Positions 1 through 5,459 of a stretch of DNA of 5,459 bases are shown one piece after another. The translations under genes were made by a program, and so were the position numbers. The stretch's first letter is position 1. Every line of letters begins with the position of its first letter. Under the pieces are notes generated by a model. The model did no database searches and had not been told where the DNA came from. It was given only the letters and a program-made list of their open reading frames with translations. Origin of the DNA: Candidatus Krumholzibacteriia bacterium (GTDB lineage: Bacteria; Krumholzibacteriota; Krumholzibacteriia; LZORAL124-64-63); NCBI GenBank assembly GCA_029935695.1, contig JAOZJV010000274.1:1-5459 (forward strand), given 5' to 3'.

Positions 1-383
1 CCCGCCGCACCGAAGTGGCTTTGCGTTTCAATGAAGCTTTTGCCGGCCTGCCCGGTTTGCGTTTGCCCACTGAAGCTGACTGGGCTACTCATGCCTGGCA
101 CCTTTATGTATTGCGGCTGGACCCTGAGGTGATCGACGGTGGCCGCGATGGTTTGATTGCCGACCTGACTGCCAACAACCTTGGCTCGTCGGTTCACTTC
201 ATTCCCTTGCATCATCATCCTGTTTTTGCTGAAGAAGGTGCTGTATTCACGGAACAATTGCCCGAAACCGAAAAGTATTTCCGCAGCGCCGTGAGTCTGC
301 CACTTTTCCCGGGTATGAGTGATCAGGACGTGGAGGATGTCATCACCGTGGTGACCGAAAGCGTGAAGAGCCGGATCATCTGA
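1..383 (+). CDS. DegT/DnrJ/EryC1/StrS-family PLP sugar aminotransferase, C-terminal fragment (5' end outside window)
   Basis: The reading frame is already open at the left edge (codons from base 3: R-R-T-E-V-A-L-R-F-N-E-A), so the GTG at 15 is probably an internal valine and not a start. About 126 residues are visible. They match the C-terminal small domain of nucleotide-sugar aminotransferases: a helix resembling the family's R..ia..Yne.f..lpgl, the strand THAWHLYVLRL, then NNLGSSVHFIPLHHHPVF, which fits the family's 'vHy.PlH.qp.y' segment, and finally SAVSLPLFPGMSDQDVEDVI, the usual 'sLPl.p.mtdeDv..v' ending. Known members transfer an amino group from glutamate to a keto-sugar nucleotide in the cytoplasm, using PLP bound to a lysine. 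That lysine lies upstream and cannot be checked. The TGA overlaps the next gene's ATG (TGATG at 381-385). The fold call is firm; the sugar substrate cannot be told. Confidence 0.9.
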   Translation, partial: RRTEVALRFNEAFAGLPGLRLPTEADWATHAWHLYVLRLDPEVIDGGRDGLIADLTANNLGSSVHFIPLHHHPVFAEEGAVFTEQLPETEKYFRSAVSLPLFPGMSDQDVEDVITVVTESVKSRII

Positions 384-1513
384 TGTCATCAGAGGCAGGC
401 AGCACCAGGGGCAGCAAATCCACTTTAAAAGTGGACCGGGTGGACTCGCCCCCTCAAGATTGGGAGCAGTTGCTGGACGCCGACCCCTGCGCCGATTATT
501 TCCACACCACCTGCTGGACCTGCAGCGCCCGGGATCATCACCCGGACCTGGAAGCTTTCTGGATCACTGCCCGCCTGGGTGGAGAACTTGTGGGTGGCCT
601 GGCTGGTGTGCGCAAATCCAGCCCGGTGGTGCGTTGGGAGAGCAATCTTGAAGGCACCAGCGGCGGACCGTTGCTGCACTCTTGTCTTGCCGCGGCTGAC
701 CGGCAGCATGTGTATCAGGAATTGATGGTTGCATACCTGGATTTGCGTCCTTCGGGCCTGGGCACAACCTGTGTCTCGCTCAATCATCCCCAGGAAGAAC
801 AATACGGCCGGTGGCTGCGCGAAAGCTCAGTTGGTTGGGCTTGTCACGATACGCCGGCGGCGGTTATTGCTCTGGACGGTGGTCTTGAATTCGTCGAGAT
901 GAACCTGATGAAAAAGAACAAACGCAACGAGCGCAATCGTGGGCTGCGCCGGGGCGCGAGCATAAAAATCACCAACGATCCGGACCTGCTGGCGGCCTAC
1001 TATCCCATCTATGAAAAAGCGAGTCAGCGCTGGAATCTTCCGGCGGCACCTTTGCCATTTTTGCAGGCTTTGATGACTGATGAAAGCTTGGTTCAGCCGG
1101 GAATATCCCGGACATTTTTTACTTGTGTGCTGCTCGATAAGCAAGTGATCGGCGGTCATCTGAATCTTCAATTCAAAGACCGGGTGATTGCCTGGAATGG
1201 TGTTACGGATCCCCAATTTGCCAGAACTCACTTTCCGGCCACTCTGGCGGTGTGGGGCGATATCGAAGAATCCTGCCGGCGGGATGCCCGATTGCTGGAT
1301 CTTGGGGGCAGTGGTGGCGTGGTTTCACTGGAGGGTTTCAAAAAGAATTTTGGCGCTTCCAGCGAGACCCGCGGCCATTATGTGCTGGACTCCATGGGCA
1401 TGAAAATTCTTCGGGGAGGACGGAATTTATTGCGTGGCTTGCGGTCCCCATCTTCGGGTGAGGCACCCCAACGCTGGCATGACAAAGATCCCAATGAGGA
1501 CGTGAACTCATGA
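383..1513 (+). CDS. FemAB/GNAT-6-like acyltransferase in a polysaccharide operon
   Basis: A 376-residue soluble protein with no signal peptide or membrane span. Two GNAT-like halves can be inferred. The N-terminal half, about residues 15-165, includes the opening DWEQLLDADPCADYFHTTCW, typical of this family's 'W..l...........tp.w' start, and the strands FWITARLGGELVGGLAG. The C-terminal half, about 175-335, has the basic helix KKNKRNERNRGLRRG (177-191), the strand pair around VIGGHLNLQF (255-264), and the diagnostic LDLGGSGG...LEGFKKNFG (305-324), equivalent to 'fDlgg..gl..FK..fG' in BioF2-like/FemAB acyltransferases. Relatives attach amino acids or acyl groups to amines of cell-wall precursors or sugars. 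Between an amino-sugar aminotransferase and a flippase, acylation of the new amino group is the simplest guess. The ATG at 383 is fixed by the overlap with the upstream stop; only a weak GAAGAG (365-370) precedes it, as expected for coupled translation. The substrate is unknown. Confidence 0.82.
   Translation: MSSEAGSTRGSKSTLKVDRVDSPPQDWEQLLDADPCADYFHTTCWTCSARDHHPDLEAFWITARLGGELVGGLAGVRKSSPVVRWESNLEGTSGGPLLHSCLAAADRQHVYQELMVAYLDLRPSGLGTTCVSLNHPQEEQYGRWLRESSVGWACHDTPAAVIALDGGLEFVEMNLMKKNKRNERNRGLRRGASIKITNDPDLLAAYYPIYEKASQRWNLPAAPLPFLQALMTDESLVQPGISRTFFTCVLLDKQVIGGHLNLQFKDRVIAWNGVTDPQFARTHFPATLAVWGDIEESCRRDARLLDLGGSGGVVSLEGFKKNFGASSETRGHYVLDSMGMKILRGGRNLLRGLRSPSSGEAPQRWHDKDPNEDVNS
1496..1500 (+). 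promoter_or_regulatory. ribosome binding site for the flippase
   Basis: GAGGA lies inside the end of the acyltransferase gene, nine bases before the ATG at 1510. It supports that start and means the flippase can recruit ribosomes itself as well as by coupling through the ATGA overlap. Confidence 0.6.
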
Positions 1514-2871
1514 GGTTGGTCCGGGCGGGAGGCCGCATTCTTTTCAGCCGGGTGGGGCAGGTTCTGGCCAACGCTTTTGTGGTCATGGTTGTGGCCAGCA
1601 CCCTTGGGCCCACGGGCCAGGGGCATTACAGTTTGACCGTGGCGGTGGCCATGCTGCTGGGCTCCCTTTTGGGTGGCGGCATGGGGCTGGCGGCGGTTCC
1701 TCCCTTAAGGCAGGACCGGGTGCCTGCTGCCAGAATGTTGAAGGCTCAACTGCTCTGGGCCGGATCCATGATCTGTATCATGGGGATACTGGCTTATTTG
1801 ACTCTATCGGGCAACACCGCTGAGTTTTTTGCCCAACACCTGGGCTGGTTCCCGGGGGTGGGTTTTGCCGCGATGGTGGCGGCCGCTTCCATTCTGGGCT
1901 TTGAAATTTTCTCCTACGATTTGCTGGCCCGGGGCCGGTTGGTGATTTCCGCTGCCGTCAACGGTGTGCGTGCCATGGCGCATTTGCTGGTGGTTCTTGT
2001 ATTTTGGATTCTGGGGGAACTGACCTTCGGCAAGGCTGTGGGTGCTTTTGCATTGGCCCAGTTTATGGGCGCCCTGGTTGTGCTGGTGATTCTCTTGAAA
2101 GATGTGCGCCGCCGGCCTCATCCCGAACCGGTGGGTGGCGAAGATATTTCCGGTGATTTACCTGAAGATCTGGACCGTCGTGGCCTCGGAGGTTTGATTC
2201 TCTTCAATCTGCGCCGGGGCTGGCTGGGGCAAATTTCGGCTGTGGCCTACTTTCTGCTGTTGCGTCTGGATCAGGGTTTGCTTGAACATTTTCGAGGCGC
2301 CGCAGAAGTCGGCATTTATTCGGTGGCCGTTTATGTGGGCGAGATACTATGGTTGCTTCCAGGGGCCCTGACACCTCTGCTGGTTCACAGCTCGGCCCGG
2401 CATCAGGGCGATCCCGACCGCGACCGCACCGCCGCCCGGGCTCTGCGCATCGGGTTTCTGCTGACACTGGTGGCGGGGCTGCCGCTGTTTTTCCTGGCCA
2501 AACCCCTGTTGGGGTTTCTGGCTGGAGGAGAGTATCTGGCATCCGGAGATTCGCTGCGGGCCCTTCTGCCGGGAATCATTATTTTTGCTCCCGGTGCTGT
2601 GTTGGCCGGCGATTTTATCGGTCGCGGGAAACCCCACTGGAACACCCAGGCCAGTGCCTTGACGGTTTTGGTCAATCTGATTGCCGCCTACTTCCTCATT
2701 CCCCGTTATGGAGCCGTGGGTGCAGCATGGTCCAGCACCATTGCTTATTCAGTAGGATCGGCCATGATGCTGATGCGGTTCCGGCAGGCCACCGGTTTTG
2801 GCTGGGGAAAGGTCTTCTTTGGGCGACGCAAGGCCTGGGCCAGACAAATTTTTCCGCCTCGTTCTCGGTAA
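1510..2871 (+). CDS. Wzx/MATE-type polysaccharide flippase (oligosaccharide export protein)
   Basis: A 453-residue, strongly hydrophobic inner-membrane protein of about the usual length for Wzx/MATE flippases. I count roughly 12 membrane segments, near residues 11-31, 41-63, 80-99, 115-137, 155-170, 177-197, 228-250, 268-290, 312-337, 350-368, 383-399 and 403-423. A charged cytoplasmic loop (about 198-225, with RRRPHP and an acidic stretch) separates the two six-helix halves. Family features are the start GRILFSRVGQVLANAFVVMV, the mid-protein RLDQ (252-255) followed by AAEVGIYSVAVYVGEILWLLP (read as two stretches, 264-284), and the late LIPRYGAVGAAWSSTIAYSV segment. Known relatives move lipid-linked O-antigen or capsule units from the inner to the outer leaflet of the cytoplasmic membrane. 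The ATG at 1510 overlaps the preceding TGA (ATGA), with GAGGA at 1496-1500 nine bases upstream. It is the last gene of this operon in the window. Confidence 0.9.
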   Translation: MRLVRAGGRILFSRVGQVLANAFVVMVVASTLGPTGQGHYSLTVAVAMLLGSLLGGGMGLAAVPPLRQDRVPAARMLKAQLLWAGSMICIMGILAYLTLSGNTAEFFAQHLGWFPGVGFAAMVAAASILGFEIFSYDLLARGRLVISAAVNGVRAMAHLLVVLVFWILGELTFGKAVGAFALAQFMGALVVLVILLKDVRRRPHPEPVGGEDISGDLPEDLDRRGLGGLILFNLRRGWLGQISAVAYFLLLRLDQGLLEHFRGAAEVGIYSVAVYVGEILWLLPGALTPLLVHSSARHQGDPDRDRTAARALRIGFLLTLVAGLPLFFLAKPLLGFLAGGEYLASGDSLRALLPGIIIFAPGAVLAGDFIGRGKPHWNTQASALTVLVNLIAAYFLIPRYGAVGAAWSSTIAYSVGSAMMLMRFRQATGFGWGKVFFGRRKAWARQIFPPRSR

Positions 2872-2898
2872 TTCCCCTGCAGATTGAGATCTCTCTGT

Positions 2899-2927
2899 TT
2901 GACCATTTTCAGTTTTATTCTTAGCAT
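2899..2927 (+). promoter_or_regulatory. weak sigma70-like promoter candidate for the secreted protein gene
   Basis: TTGACC (2899-2904, five of six to TTGACA) is followed after 17 bases by TAGCAT (2922-2927, four of six to TATAAT) in an AT-rich stretch unlike its surroundings. This would give a leader of roughly 95 bases before the ATG at 3029. An overlapping CATAAT (2925-2930) is a better -10 hexamer, but its 20-base spacing is too long. If the organism uses Bacteroidetes-type sigma factors the E. coli consensus does not apply, so this is a location guess only. A promoter somewhere in this gap is likely because the downstream gene is functionally distinct from the operon. Confidence 0.3.
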
Positions 2928-2953
2928 AATTTGAAGATACAAGATTCGGGAGT

Positions 2954-2963
2954 CCTGTACAGG
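2954..2963. repeat. perfect 10-bp palindrome CCTGTACAGG in the intergenic gap
   Basis: CCTGTACAGG reads identically on both strands and sits between the candidate promoter and the start of the secreted protein gene. There is no loop, so it is not a hairpin terminator. A dimeric regulator site is possible, but a single short palindrome can arise by chance. Confidence 0.35.
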
Positions 2964-3017
2964 TAAGCATGTTATCTGGCAAGCACTCGCTCAGCCAAGT
3001 CTTGATATGATCTGCTT

Positions 3018-3024
3018 AAGGGGG
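3018..3024 (+). promoter_or_regulatory. strong ribosome binding site for the secreted protein
   Basis: AAGGGGG is followed by four A residues and the ATG at 3029. The purine run fits an anti-SD partner well. The encoded N-terminus is a textbook signal peptide, so this site decides the start in favour of 3029 over later in-frame codons. Confidence 0.75.
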
Positions 3025-3028
3025 AAAA

Positions 3029-3094
3029 ATGAAACGCATCAGTGTGTTCGCCTGCCTCGCGTTCACCTCGATTTTTGCCTTCAATACCTTCGCT
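3029..3094 (+). other. signal peptide coding region (Sec, signal peptidase I type)
   Basis: The first 22 residues have a positive n-region (MKR), a hydrophobic core (ISVFACLAFTSIFAFN) and a TFA/AE cleavage region. Cleavage after Ala22 (-3 Thr, -1 Ala) is the likeliest, and after Ala23 the alternative. Cys9 lies in the middle of the core without a lipobox, so a lipoprotein is unlikely. The protein is thus exported at least to the periplasm; a cell-surface or secreted location is inferred from its domain style. Confidence 0.8.
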
Positions 3095-5459
3095 GCCGAA
3101 CTGCCTCAGCGGGCCCGCGGTCACGATGGTGTTTACCATGGTGGTTCTGCCCAATTCACAAAATCCGGTCGCGACACGGTTTTCCTCATTGGCCCCTGGG
3201 GCAGCGGAGCCCAGGTCAACGGCCAGTTCCAGAACGAACAGGGAGCTCCCGCCTGGAACAGCTGGACTCACTGGGATGTGACCCAGATAACTGAAACCCA
3301 CTGGCATGTAAGCGATTATGCCGCTTCCAATCTGAATGCCACGCCGGGCAACCTTGCTGCCTATTGCGGCGATGCTGCTTATGCATCCTGTGACCCTGAT
3401 GATCCCGTTGGCGGCTACGGCAACAGTTGGCACGACATCCTGGAGTTCAACTATGTTGTTGCCGATGCTTCCATGGGTTGCACCATGACCGTCAGTGGCA
3501 TTTTCAACAGCAACACCGAGCCGGGCTATGATTACACCACCTTCCGTTTTGACACGGCTGATGCTCCGGTGGATCAATCCATCAATGACGGGATCCACTC
3601 CGCTGAGCCCTTCAATTACAGTCACGCTTATGGCCCTGCTGATTATGTTGGCCAGAACAATAATGAAGTGTGTTTCCAAATTGTTGTCACCAGTGATAGT
3701 GGTTGGTCGGATGAAGATTGTTCCTACTGGGGCGACGGCGCCTGCCAGGTTGATGACATCACTGTTCAATGCACAAACGGCAACTACTATTATTTCACTG
3801 ACTTCCAGGCTGAAAGCCTCAATCCATTCATTCCGACATTCCCTCCCGGGGTTGGCGATTTTGCCGAAATTTGGACTCACCTGGAAGATGTTGATCCCTG
3901 CATCAGCAACTACAGTGCACAGGTTGCTTTCATTGATGACGGCACCCAGGTTGAGGGCGTTGGTCCCAGCTATTGCCTGAATTGGTGTTATGGCCCTGGT
4001 GGTTACATTGTCAATACAACGGGCGGGGCCAGCGTTGACGGTCATCTGTGGAACGTCGTTGAGAGTCCTGTCGTGACCTGGCCCGGGGCAGAGTTTCTTG
4101 GTGCCGAGGTGGAATTTGACATTTACCGCCACGAAGATCTGTCAGCCGATGCGCCCGGAATTTTCTATAATTGGGCTGTGCGCTCCACTGCTGACGAAGC
4201 AGCTTATCCTATTGCCTCGCGATCTTGGATGGATCGTACCTTTGTTTATTACGGCGGTCCGGATTATGTCAGGGCCGGTGATGTCGTGTCTGATCTTATG
4301 GAGCCCGGTGTGACCCATGCGCAGGTTCAGTTTTCTTGTTTTGAGCTGGGATACGTTTGGGGCTGGGACGGCGACGATGGCTATCCCGCACCATATTTCG
4401 ACAACGTCAGTTTCAAGGCTTTCCAGGCCGAGGGCCCGGGCATGTACACCCGCGAAATCGACATTGCCCAGGATAATTTTACCGAAATCGGAGAAGAAGT
4501 AGACTTCAGCGACCTCGCTGTAAATAACGTTCGTTTTGATGGTGCTATGAACAAGGCAGTTGGTGGCGAAGAGCACAACATTCCTCGTGACTCCATCCTC
4601 TGTGATGTTGCTTCGGTGCGTGTTGGTGGTGAGCTGACTTCTAACCGTCTGGTTTACACGATGCAGCGCAATCCGGTTTTTGACAGTGTTCGTGACCCTG
4701 ATTGGGGTGTTTCAGGTGCCACACCTGGTATAGAGCAAAATTACCAAACCCATTATTGTTACGACCTGCCTGATTCTGGTTTCCTCTTCCCCGGTGATGT
4801 TCTTCATTATTATTTCGAAGCCACTGATGAAGTAGGGCACACCGACCCCCAGACCTCAACCCTGCCGGTGGATATTTCAGGCTTTGGCGATTTCAGCACT
4901 CCCACCGCTTACCACACCGGGTTTCAGGTTCATGCCCTGCCCAGCATTGATGCCGATGGATCTCAACCCGGTATTCTGCTGTGGAATGACTTTGGCAACC
5001 GTGGTGGAGAGAACGAATGGTATTCGGCTTTGGCGGGGTTGGATTTGGTCAAGGGTGTAGATTACGATGTCTATTACACCAATGGCCCTTCCTCGGGAGT
5101 GGGCTGTGGTCTTGGCGGACGCGCGGTTTATGAGCAGATCAAGAATTACACAGATTTGCTGTACACCTGTGGTGACCTGGGAGTCATCACCATCTCCAAT
5201 GGTGATTTCGACAATGATGCCGGACGTGACATTCAGTTGCTGAATGACTGGTTTGCTTTTGGCGAGGGTCGCGATGCCTTTTTCACCGGGGATGAATTGG
5301 TTACCGACTTGAGTCAAGCCGGTGCCTTGACCAGTGGTTTCGTCAACGACATGATGAATGTTCAGTTGCACACCAATAACATCAGGCCCCTGATCAACAA
5401 TCAGACAACTCCTCTGATTCTTCCAGTGGAACAAAACAGTGTATTCTACACCACCACAG
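3029..5459 (+). CDS. large secreted multidomain protein of unknown function, 3' end outside window
   Basis: An open frame of 810 codons without a stop, cut by the right edge. After the signal peptide the mature part is rich in Asp, Tyr, Trp, Gly and Asn and has 15 cysteines (113, 121, 151, 215, 231, 239, 248, 291, 316, 320, 437, 525, 577, 693, 714), fitting an exported disulfide-bonded protein. By eye I see: a beta-rich module about 98-248 ending in GACQVDDITVQC; a second about 335-466 ending in APYFDNVSFKAF, both with the 'DN/DD-hydrophobic' closing strand common in carbohydrate-binding-like jelly rolls; an Ig-like block about 475-616 (NNVRFDGAMN, PDSGFLFPGDVLHYYFEATD); and an alternating alpha/beta, flavodoxin-like block from about 631. 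I recall similar uncharacterised proteins from Krumholzibacteriota/Eisenbacteria, often with a FlgD-like Ig or type IX sorting tail; any such tail is off the window. No protease or glycosidase motif is recognised. The existence of the gene is near certain; the domain limits and function are tentative. Confidence 0.88.
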   Translation, partial: MKRISVFACLAFTSIFAFNTFAAELPQRARGHDGVYHGGSAQFTKSGRDTVFLIGPWGSGAQVNGQFQNEQGAPAWNSWTHWDVTQITETHWHVSDYAASNLNATPGNLAAYCGDAAYASCDPDDPVGGYGNSWHDILEFNYVVADASMGCTMTVSGIFNSNTEPGYDYTTFRFDTADAPVDQSINDGIHSAEPFNYSHAYGPADYVGQNNNEVCFQIVVTSDSGWSDEDCSYWGDGACQVDDITVQCTNGNYYYFTDFQAESLNPFIPTFPPGVGDFAEIWTHLEDVDPCISNYSAQVAFIDDGTQVEGVGPSYCLNWCYGPGGYIVNTTGGASVDGHLWNVVESPVVTWPGAEFLGAEVEFDIYRHEDLSADAPGIFYNWAVRSTADEAAYPIASRSWMDRTFVYYGGPDYVRAGDVVSDLMEPGVTHAQVQFSCFELGYVWGWDGDDGYPAPYFDNVSFKAFQAEGPGMYTREIDIAQDNFTEIGEEVDFSDLAVNNVRFDGAMNKAVGGEEHNIPRDSILCDVASVRVGGELTSNRLVYTMQRNPVFDSVRDPDWGVSGATPGIEQNYQTHYCYDLPDSGFLFPGDVLHYYFEATDEVGHTDPQTSTLPVDISGFGDFSTPTAYHTGFQVHALPSIDADGSQPGILLWNDFGNRGGENEWYSALAGLDLVKGVDYDVYYTNGPSSGVGCGLGGRAVYEQIKNYTDLLYTCGDLGVITISNGDFDNDAGRDIQLLNDWFAFGEGRDAFFTGDELVTDLSQAGALTSGFVNDMMNVQLHTNNIRPLINNQTTPLILPVEQNSVFYTTT
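4919..5428 (+). other. Rossmann/flavodoxin-like (possible GATase1-like) module within the secreted protein
   Basis: Residues about 631-800 alternate predicted strands and helices: PGILLWNDFG, helix NEWYSALAGLDL, strand YDVYYT, a glycine-rich turn SSGVGCGLGGRA, helix VYEQIKNY, strand LLYTCGD, helix DIQLLNDWFAFG, strand DAFFTGDEL, helix SGFVNDMM, strand VQLHTN. The order resembles class I glutamine amidotransferase-like domains. The strand-turn-helix where their nucleophilic Cys sits reads FFTGDEL here, so a classical amidotransferase activity is not expected. This is a reading by eye, without a profile search. Confidence 0.5.

Noticed and set aside
15..17. GTG as the true start of the aminotransferase
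   Set aside because: The same frame is open to the window edge, with residues (RRTE) that fit the family upstream of it, and 122 residues is far short of the roughly 370-400 expected. It is a truncated gene.
2880..2897. rho-independent terminator after the flippase
   Set aside because: CAGA/TCTG around the palindrome GAGATCTC cannot form a stable stem with a workable loop, and no clean T-run follows directly.
2349..2924. 191-codon plus-strand frame overlapping the flippase
   Set aside because: It is a shadow in another frame of the flippase gene. Its translation is Arg/Ser/Gly/Pro-rich with no membrane segments or motif, while the flippase frame has clear family features across the same bases.
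2977..2991. sigma54-type promoter (TGGCAAG...GCT)
   Set aside because: The GG and GC elements are one base too close compared with the strict -24/-12 spacing, and the downstream TT is missing.
3006..3011. TATGAT as a -10 element just before the start codon
   Set aside because: No -35-like sequence lies 16-18 bases upstream, and the start would leave almost no leader for the ribosome binding site.
3053..3055. lipoprotein cysteine (Cys9) in the secreted protein
   Set aside because: The preceding residues (VFA) do not form a lipobox and the cysteine sits in the middle of the hydrophobic core, after only eight residues.
2972..4132. 386-codon minus-strand open frame as a gene
   Set aside because: It is the exact codon-by-codon reverse complement of the secreted protein frame, its translation is a low-complexity Val/Ile/Ala/Gly-rich sequence with no recognisable motif, and the + strand has a ribosome binding site, signal peptide and domain-like sequence.

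Overview
The window looks like bacterial chromosome of moderate to fairly high GC, with all four supported genes on the + strand. The style of the last gene, a very long secreted Asp/Tyr/Trp/Cys-rich protein with recurring beta-sandwich, Ig-like and Rossmann-like blocks, resembles from memory the large extracellular proteins of uncultured FCB-related lineages such as Krumholzibacteriota or Eisenbacteria. That placement is an impression from protein style. There is no rRNA or other marker here to confirm it.

Region 1 (1-2871) is the 3' part of a tightly packed surface-polysaccharide operon. It holds the C-terminal end of a DegT/DnrJ/EryC1/StrS PLP sugar aminotransferase, a complete FemAB/GNAT-6-like acyltransferase, and a complete Wzx/MATE-type multi-pass flippase. 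The genes are joined by TGATG and ATGA stop/start overlaps, which points to translational coupling. A plausible joint role is to make an amino sugar, acylate an amino group (or add an amino acid), and flip the finished lipid-linked glycan across the inner membrane.

Region 2 (2872-3028) is a 157-base gap without an obvious terminator. It has a weak sigma70-like promoter candidate, a perfect 10-bp palindrome (CCTGTACAGG) and a strong purine-rich ribosome binding site.

Region 3 (3029-5459) is one uninterrupted reading frame that runs off the right edge: 810 codons are visible with no stop. It begins with a classical signal peptide. Apparent beta-sandwich modules, an Ig-like block and a flavodoxin-like alpha/beta block follow. 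Several long minus-strand open frames lie over this gene, but they are in exact codon register with it and are explained by its codon choice. There is no mobile element, CRISPR array, tRNA or rRNA that I can support. The most interesting item is the large secreted protein, in particular its Rossmann-like module. I cannot point to a wholly new system here.
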